In this document: positions 59,892 through 64,000 of the stretch, in pieces
How positions within the stretch are numbered: the first letter of the stretch is position 1
How the letters are laid out: each line of letters starts with the position of its first letter
NCBI GenBank assembly: GCA_937894065.1
Contig: CALCST010000016.1
Coordinates: forward strand, 1 to 64,000
Source of the DNA: an uncultured Parabacteroides sp.
GTDB taxonomy: Bacteria > Bacteroidota > Bacteroidia > Bacteroidales > Tannerellaceae
Direction of reading: 5' to 3'
DNA length: 64,000 nt
The notes under the pieces: model-generated
What the model was told of the DNA's origin: nothing
What the model saw: the letters and a program-made list of their open reading frames with translations, nothing else
Database searches by the model: none
Program-made: the position numbers and the translations under genes

Positions 59892-62561
59892 TTAATCTTC
59901 GCTTAGTTCTTCCAATATTCCCAATATTTCGGCACGTATCGTTTCGCTTCCTTTCCGGTCGGTATTGGCCACATGGATAACCACTTCGTCGCATACCTTG
60001 CCGATCTGGTACGTCCGGCCACTGCTGTTGTACGTCCGGCTGGTGTCGGTGGTGAACGTGTTGTTCGTTTCCCGGATATTCTCCACGTTATAGGCATCTG
60101 AGATATTCGGGGTCGGTATATCCATCGCCTGTACATTCGGAGCGGAAGCCAGCACAAGGGGCACAGATACTACTGCGGCAATCCTCCGGACGTTCTGCAT
60201 AATGTCGGCAAGGTAATTCGTTTCCCCGGCATCATACGTCTGGGTACTGTCATCAATCCGGGCTCCGGACGCAGGGATACTATTTAAGGCACCGGCTGTC
60301 CCGGCTGCCGGCACCGCCTGCGCAACCGGTGCAGCCACCTTCATCGGGATCATTACCGGTTCCAGCTTCCGGGTAGCTGCCGTGTATTCGGCACTCTCTC
60401 CAAGGTTGGCCGTAACCGGCTCATCGTCCAGGCGAAGCGTAACCGGTTTCTTCGTTCCCGCTTTCCCTTTGGTGGCACTCAACTTCTTCATCAGGGCATC
60501 GAAGTCCGGAGCAGCGGCAGCCGGTGTTGTTACAGGATTCGGAATTTCCGGCATCAATCGGTTGGCAGCATCCGCATCGTTTGTTTCCTGTGAAGCCGCC
60601 CAGCTATCCTTACCCGCTTGCTTGCCCTTTTCCCAGGCTGCGGAATAGTTGCCTTTTTGCAGGGTATTATATGCCACTGATATAGGATTGGCGCCCAAAA
60701 CGCCTTCCCCTATATCTTTAAATCCCTCTTTGGCAAGCCCTGCGGCCTCCTTGAAGTTGCCTTTCAGCATACTGACAATTGCCGAACAGACACCGCCGAT
60801 ACCGGACAGTACTTGCTTGAACGGCTTTACGATGCTGTCGAGCAATGTCCGCCCGAATTCCTTCACGACTTCCCACGTGCCGAGAATACCCATACGGAAT
60901 CCCTCGAACTTCTGCCAACAATAGGTAACGGCTGCAATCACCGCACCGATAGCAACGGCAACCCATCCAAGCGGAGAAGCTGCAAACGCCGCATTGAGTG
61001 CCCACTGTGCAGCGGTAAGTCCACCGGTAACGGCCGTCTGCGCAATATCCAACACTTTTTTGATACCGCCAATGACAACCGCCTTTTGGGTCCAGGCATA
61101 GTTCAACGCCATCGCTGCCGTCAGAATTCCGAGCGTAGTAGTCAACCCGATAATAATCGGATTGCCTTCCTGAATCAATGCGTACCAACTGGAGAAGAAA
61201 CCGATAACAGTATCCATCACGACCGAAACGCCGCCCAATACGCCACCGGCAACGGTCAGCCCCGCGCTGATCACCGGCAACATGATTTCGCCGACTTGCA
61301 AACCAACATTCTTAAACTGGTTCCACACTTCGGTCGCCTGTTGCATGGCGTTTCGGGAATAGCCGAGCGCGGTGGAGGTTTCCCCGGTGGAGTTCGCCAC
61401 GTCGTGCATGGATTCCCGGAGCTTTTCCGTATCAGACATCAGGACGGAGAAAGCGGATTTAGCTTCCTTATCCACCAGTCCGAACTGTTCCAAAAGGGAT
61501 GACTTCTGTTCGTCGTTCAGGCCGCCCAATACGTTTTGAAGGTCGGTGAATATATCGACGATGCTCCGGATCTTGCCTGCGTCGTCGAACACATCCACCC
61601 CAGCGGCGGAAAGTTTCTTCCTCACATCCACCCGTCCCAATACCGAGAAGGCGTTTTCCATCAGCGTGGCGGCACGTTCGGCCGACTGCCCCTTACCGGT
61701 CATGTAGGCGAACGTACCAGCCACTTCTTTGTAGGCGATACCCAGGTTGTCTGCCCCGGCAATCAGGTTCGGCATATACCGGGCAAAGTCGGCAAACTCG
61801 CCCGCCCCGACACGTTTCGCGGCGAAGAAGGTATCCAGCACTTCCTGCGCCGTCGTGTTTTCCTTTCCCACAATGGAAAGCGTCTGGGCCAACGCTGCCG
61901 ATACGGTATCCAGGTCGGTAAATCCCGCCTTGCTGCCTTTCAGGGCGGCGTCCAATATCGAAAGGGATAATTCAACGTCGTTCACCTGCGAGTTGATCGC
62001 CTCGAAACCGACCGGTACGACCTGCACGTCTGTCTTGTTGTCGGCAGCAATCTGTTTCAAACGTTTTTTCAGGTCATCCAGCCCGGCTTCATCCATCTGG
62101 GCGGTGATATTCACCTTCGCCATGTTTTCGTCGAAGGTCATACCCGCACTTCCGGCAAGGGTAGCAGCGGTCATTCCCGTAACCAGCGGATTTTTCAAGA
62201 GGCTTGCGCCCGGTATCGCGTCGAAGGCTTCCGATGCCCATTTGCGAAACTTGCCGCCACCGGCCGCCGTTTCCAGCCGGTCCAATTCCCCGGTAAGCCG
62301 GGCGATTTCCCGGTTGTATTCCTTGATGGCCGGCAGGTTGTCGGCTGGAATCCATTCTTTCTCGGCTTGCAAGGCATCGATGCGGGCTTTCAGCGAACCG
62401 ATAGTCTTTCCCGTGTCCTGGAACACGTCTTCCGCCGACCGGACTTTCTCCTGCACACCGGAAAGGGCCGACCTCGTTTTCTCCGAGGTGGCCGTTATCC
62501 CTGCCAGTTTCGCGCTGATCTGGTCACGGAGCGAAAAGATGTATTCTATCTTGTTTGCCAT
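59892..62561 (-). CDS. Phage tail tape measure protein
   Basis: 889 residues; sets tail length and ejects with the DNA. The N terminus (IEYIFSLRDQISAKLAGIT) and long coiled coil (to about 100) lead into a TP901-type core (AKVNITAQMDEAGLDDLKKR, AGEFADFARYMPNLIAGADNLGI, YMTGKGQSAERAATLMENAF). Hydrophobic helices lie at about 420-570 and a low-complexity Ala/Pro-rich region beyond 660. Its start overlaps the end of the frameshifted chaperone. Confidence 0.92.
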   Translation of the reverse strand: MANKIEYIFSLRDQISAKLAGITATSEKTRSALSGVQEKVRSAEDVFQDTGKTIGSLKARIDALQAEKEWIPADNLPAIKEYNREIARLTGELDRLETAAGGGKFRKWASEAFDAIPGASLLKNPLVTGMTAATLAGSAGMTFDENMAKVNITAQMDEAGLDDLKKRLKQIAADNKTDVQVVPVGFEAINSQVNDVELSLSILDAALKGSKAGFTDLDTVSAALAQTLSIVGKENTTAQEVLDTFFAAKRVGAGEFADFARYMPNLIAGADNLGIAYKEVAGTFAYMTGKGQSAERAATLMENAFSVLGRVDVRKKLSAAGVDVFDDAGKIRSIVDIFTDLQNVLGGLNDEQKSSLLEQFGLVDKEAKSAFSVLMSDTEKLRESMHDVANSTGETSTALGYSRNAMQQATEVWNQFKNVGLQVGEIMLPVISAGLTVAGGVLGGVSVVMDTVIGFFSSWYALIQEGNPIIIGLTTTLGILTAAMALNYAWTQKAVVIGGIKKVLDIAQTAVTGGLTAAQWALNAAFAASPLGWVAVAIGAVIAAVTYCWQKFEGFRMGILGTWEVVKEFGRTLLDSIVKPFKQVLSGIGGVCSAIVSMLKGNFKEAAGLAKEGFKDIGEGVLGANPISVAYNTLQKGNYSAAWEKGKQAGKDSWAASQETNDADAANRLMPEIPNPVTTPAAAAPDFDALMKKLSATKGKAGTKKPVTLRLDDEPVTANLGESAEYTAATRKLEPVMIPMKVAAPVAQAVPAAGTAGALNSIPASGARIDDSTQTYDAGETNYLADIMQNVRRIAAVVSVPLVLASAPNVQAMDIPTPNISDAYNVENIRETNNTFTTDTSRTYNSSGRTYQIGKVCDEVVIHVANTDRKGSETIRAEILGILEELSED

Positions 62562-63039
62562 AAATCACCCATGCTTTTAATAAAATCATATTTCACCCAT
62601 TCGGCCAAAACGACCTGCAACCCCCATTCCTCATCGCCAAGCGTTGCCGGGTCGATATGCAGGTAGGCCCGGATCAGGCTGTCGGCAAGCAGCAACCAGC
62701 CGGGCCTGTCAGCGATACTCGTCCGGCTTATAACTTTTTTAGCTCGGCTTCCTTCACTTCCACCAGTTCACCCAGTTTTGTGGATACGCCAAGAAACAGG
62801 GCGTCGTCCGTCTTGATTTCCTCGTCGCCAGCCAGCCAGCAGTTGCCGAGCAGGATTTCGTTGTACTTCATCGGGTCGTTTTTCCCAACCACGGCGGCCG
62901 CGCTGAGTGCCTGGCGGCTGGGGCGTTTCAAGTAAGCAACCTTGTCGCCGACGGTAACACAGAATACGTCGCCCCATTTCTTTTTCCAGGCTTCGATTTG
63001 TTCGGGAGTAATTGTCTTGTTGTTTTCTTTTTCGTTCAT
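62546..63039 (-). CDS. Tail assembly chaperone with probable -1 frameshift product (G / G-T)
   Basis: The unshifted product, ending at 62728, has 103 residues and ends with a TAA right after the slippery run A-AAA-AAG. Shifting by -1 there joins an open 62-codon frame (starts VISRTSIADRPGWLLLADSL) that closes at 62546 inside the tape measure start, giving about 164 residues. The same arrangement (short chaperone plus frameshifted extension just before the tape measure) is a conserved feature of long-tailed phages. The short form has the helical MNEKENNKTITPEQIEAWKKK and later AAAVVGKNDPMKYN. Confidence 0.8.
62734..62740 (-). promoter_or_regulatory. Slippery heptamer for -1 ribosomal frameshifting
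   Basis: Minus-strand A-AAA-AAG in the zero frame (codons AAA AAG), the most efficient bacterial -1 slip sequence. It lies one Leu codon before the TAA of the short chaperone, and the -1 frame is open for 62 codons beyond it. Confidence 0.75.
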
Positions 63040-63056
63040 AGCTCTATATATATTAG

Positions 63057-63482
63057 TTATACCACGTTATATTCCACATCGCAGGCGATAAAGGGCAAGG
63101 CATGTTCCGAATACAGGTCGCCTTCCTTAATGCTGTTCGGGGCTTCCGTAATGGAAGCGTTGATAACTTTGTCGGTTTGTACGACACCGTTTTCCGAGAT
63201 ATAGGAGACGATAATATCAAATTCTAAGTCGGTTACATCGTCGTACCCTTTGGCTTTTGCCGCCGCTTGCATGGCGACCAGTTCAGACTGCAATACGGTA
63301 ATTGTTCCTTCGTATTCCTTCCTGCCCATCTGTATGCCACGGGCCTTCTTGCCGGTGGCGTACAGGGCTTCTTTTGCCCGTTTGGACTTGTATTCAATGG
63401 CACGCAACCCGGCAACAGACTTGCCGAGCAACACCACGTTTACATCAATCCATGCGTATTCTTTTGAATTAAAACTTGCCAT
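63057..63482 (-). CDS. Tail tube protein
   Basis: 141 residues. The beta-rich pattern and YAWIDVNVVLLGKSVAGLRAI with GRKEYEGTITVLQSE fit a contractile-tail tube protein, and it sits between sheath and chaperone as in Mu (gpM). Its start overlaps the end of the sheath gene. Family assignment rests on position and fold pattern. Confidence 0.65.
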   Translation of the reverse strand: MASFNSKEYAWIDVNVVLLGKSVAGLRAIEYKSKRAKEALYATGKKARGIQMGRKEYEGTITVLQSELVAMQAAAKAKGYDDVTDLEFDIIVSYISENGVVQTDKVINASITEAPNSIKEGDLYSEHALPFIACDVEYNVV

Positions 63483-64000
63483 TACTCACTTGTTTTATTA
63501 AAAGGGTTATCAAATGACAGATCCACATTGATTTCTTTGAGTAGGGCGGTAGGTACGACCTTCGCCCGCACTTTCAGCGCGTTCGTTGAAATCAAATCCT
63601 GGTTAGGGTCTATATAGGCAGTGAATCCGGAGATTTCGCCTTCCATATTCGTGTTTACGGCACGGACCAGCAACTGTTCGTAATACTTACACATCGGCTG
63701 CGGCAGCTTGCCGGTTTCCGGATCGACAGCCACACTGTCCAGTATTTCGTCAATATAGGTTTTGTAACAGATTACCAGTGCCTTCTGAATAACGCGTGTA
63801 AGGCTCAGACGGTGGTAATCGTTGGTCGTGGCGACCGCCGTCGAGTCGTCATTCAGATAATAGCCGTTCTTTCCGATATAAGTACGGTAGAAAATATATC
63901 CCGCGTCGTGCAGGGCATTCCAAAGGCTGTAACTTTCCTCCGGCTTCTTTCCGTTCGTCAGATAGCCATCCGCCACCAGGCTTCCGTCACGGACACGGGC
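63482..64000 (-). CDS. Tail sheath protein, C-terminal part (cut by window edge)
   Basis: The frame is open to base 64000 with no stop, so only the last 172 residues are seen. SLWNALHDAGYIFYRTYIGKNGYYLND and LSLTRVIQKALVICYKTYIDEIL, with a final GFTAYIDPNQDLISTNALKV, resemble the DUF2586/sheath C-terminal domain. It indicates a contractile (myovirus-type) tail. An apparent start at 63976 is internal. Confidence 0.65.
   Translation of the reverse strand, partial: ARVRDGSLVADGYLTNGKKPEESYSLWNALHDAGYIFYRTYIGKNGYYLNDDSTAVATTNDYHRLSLTRVIQKALVICYKTYIDEILDSVAVDPETGKLPQPMCKYYEQLLVRAVNTNMEGEISGFTAYIDPNQDLISTNALKVRAKVVPTALLKEINVDLSFDNPFNKTSE

Noticed and set aside
61747..62580. Plus-strand open frame of 277 codons
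   Set aside because: Antisense to the tape measure gene, Ser/Ala-rich, with no domain features.
52935..64000. Type VI secretion system, tailocin or extracellular contractile injection system instead of a phage
   Set aside because: The tape measure, Mu-like gene order and DGR fibre favour a Mu-like prophage. Head genes are outside the window, so a headless particle is not fully excluded.

Overview
The window reads as a chromosome segment from a gut Bacteroidales bacterium, probably Bacteroidaceae (Bacteroides or Phocaeicola-like), carrying one end of a Mu-like prophage. The host part (about 1 to 48.5 kb) is AT-rich. It has TAnnTTTG promoter boxes, a SusC/SusD pair with a hybrid two-component sensor, a NigD-like lipoprotein, a secreted BNR sialidase and a fused hisIE, all usual for this group. 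No rRNA or tRNA gene was seen.

Host layout: dgt; surE-lpxB; a NigD-like lipoprotein; a sialidase; a small exported protein; an aminotransferase followed by a LolE/FtsX-type permease; a membrane glycosyltransferase; lysA and lysC (aspartate-family lysine branch); ftsE; the hisIE-hisF-hisA-hisH cluster; an AraC regulator divergent from a five-gene tripartite exporter (TolC, HlyD-like lipoprotein, double ABC ATPase, two ABC-2 permeases); an MFS transporter; a polysaccharide utilization locus (HTCS sensor, SusC, SusD, GH9, lipoprotein sugar epimerase, GH3), probably for a beta-linked glucan; then aroC, slyD, a PatB-type aminotransferase and a second GH3.

From about 48.9 kb to the right edge the DNA is visibly more GC-rich and every gene lies on the minus strand. 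Read in the direction of transcription it is a phage tail module in Mu order: sheath (cut by the window edge), tube, tail assembly chaperone with a probable -1 frameshift extension, tape measure, hub, spike, wedge proteins and fibre proteins. It is followed by a complete diversity-generating retroelement (DGR): variable repeat in the fibre gene, template repeat, reverse transcriptase. All ten differences in the core of the repeat pair fall at template adenines. This agrees with Mu-like Bacteroides phages of the Hankyphage type, known to carry a DGR; that comparison is from memory and was not made by alignment.

At the outer end of the prophage, where Mu keeps com and mom, there is a compact overlapping operon: a 41-codon ORF, an ABC ATPase fused to a GNAT acyltransferase, and a formyltransferase-fold protein whose usual catalytic Asn appears replaced. 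I infer a DNA hypermodification or anti-restriction module built differently from Mu mom. This is the best candidate here for an undescribed system.

Four host intergenic regions carry an unexplained architecture: four short palindromes spaced at exactly 21 or 22 bp, with a different sequence at each locus.
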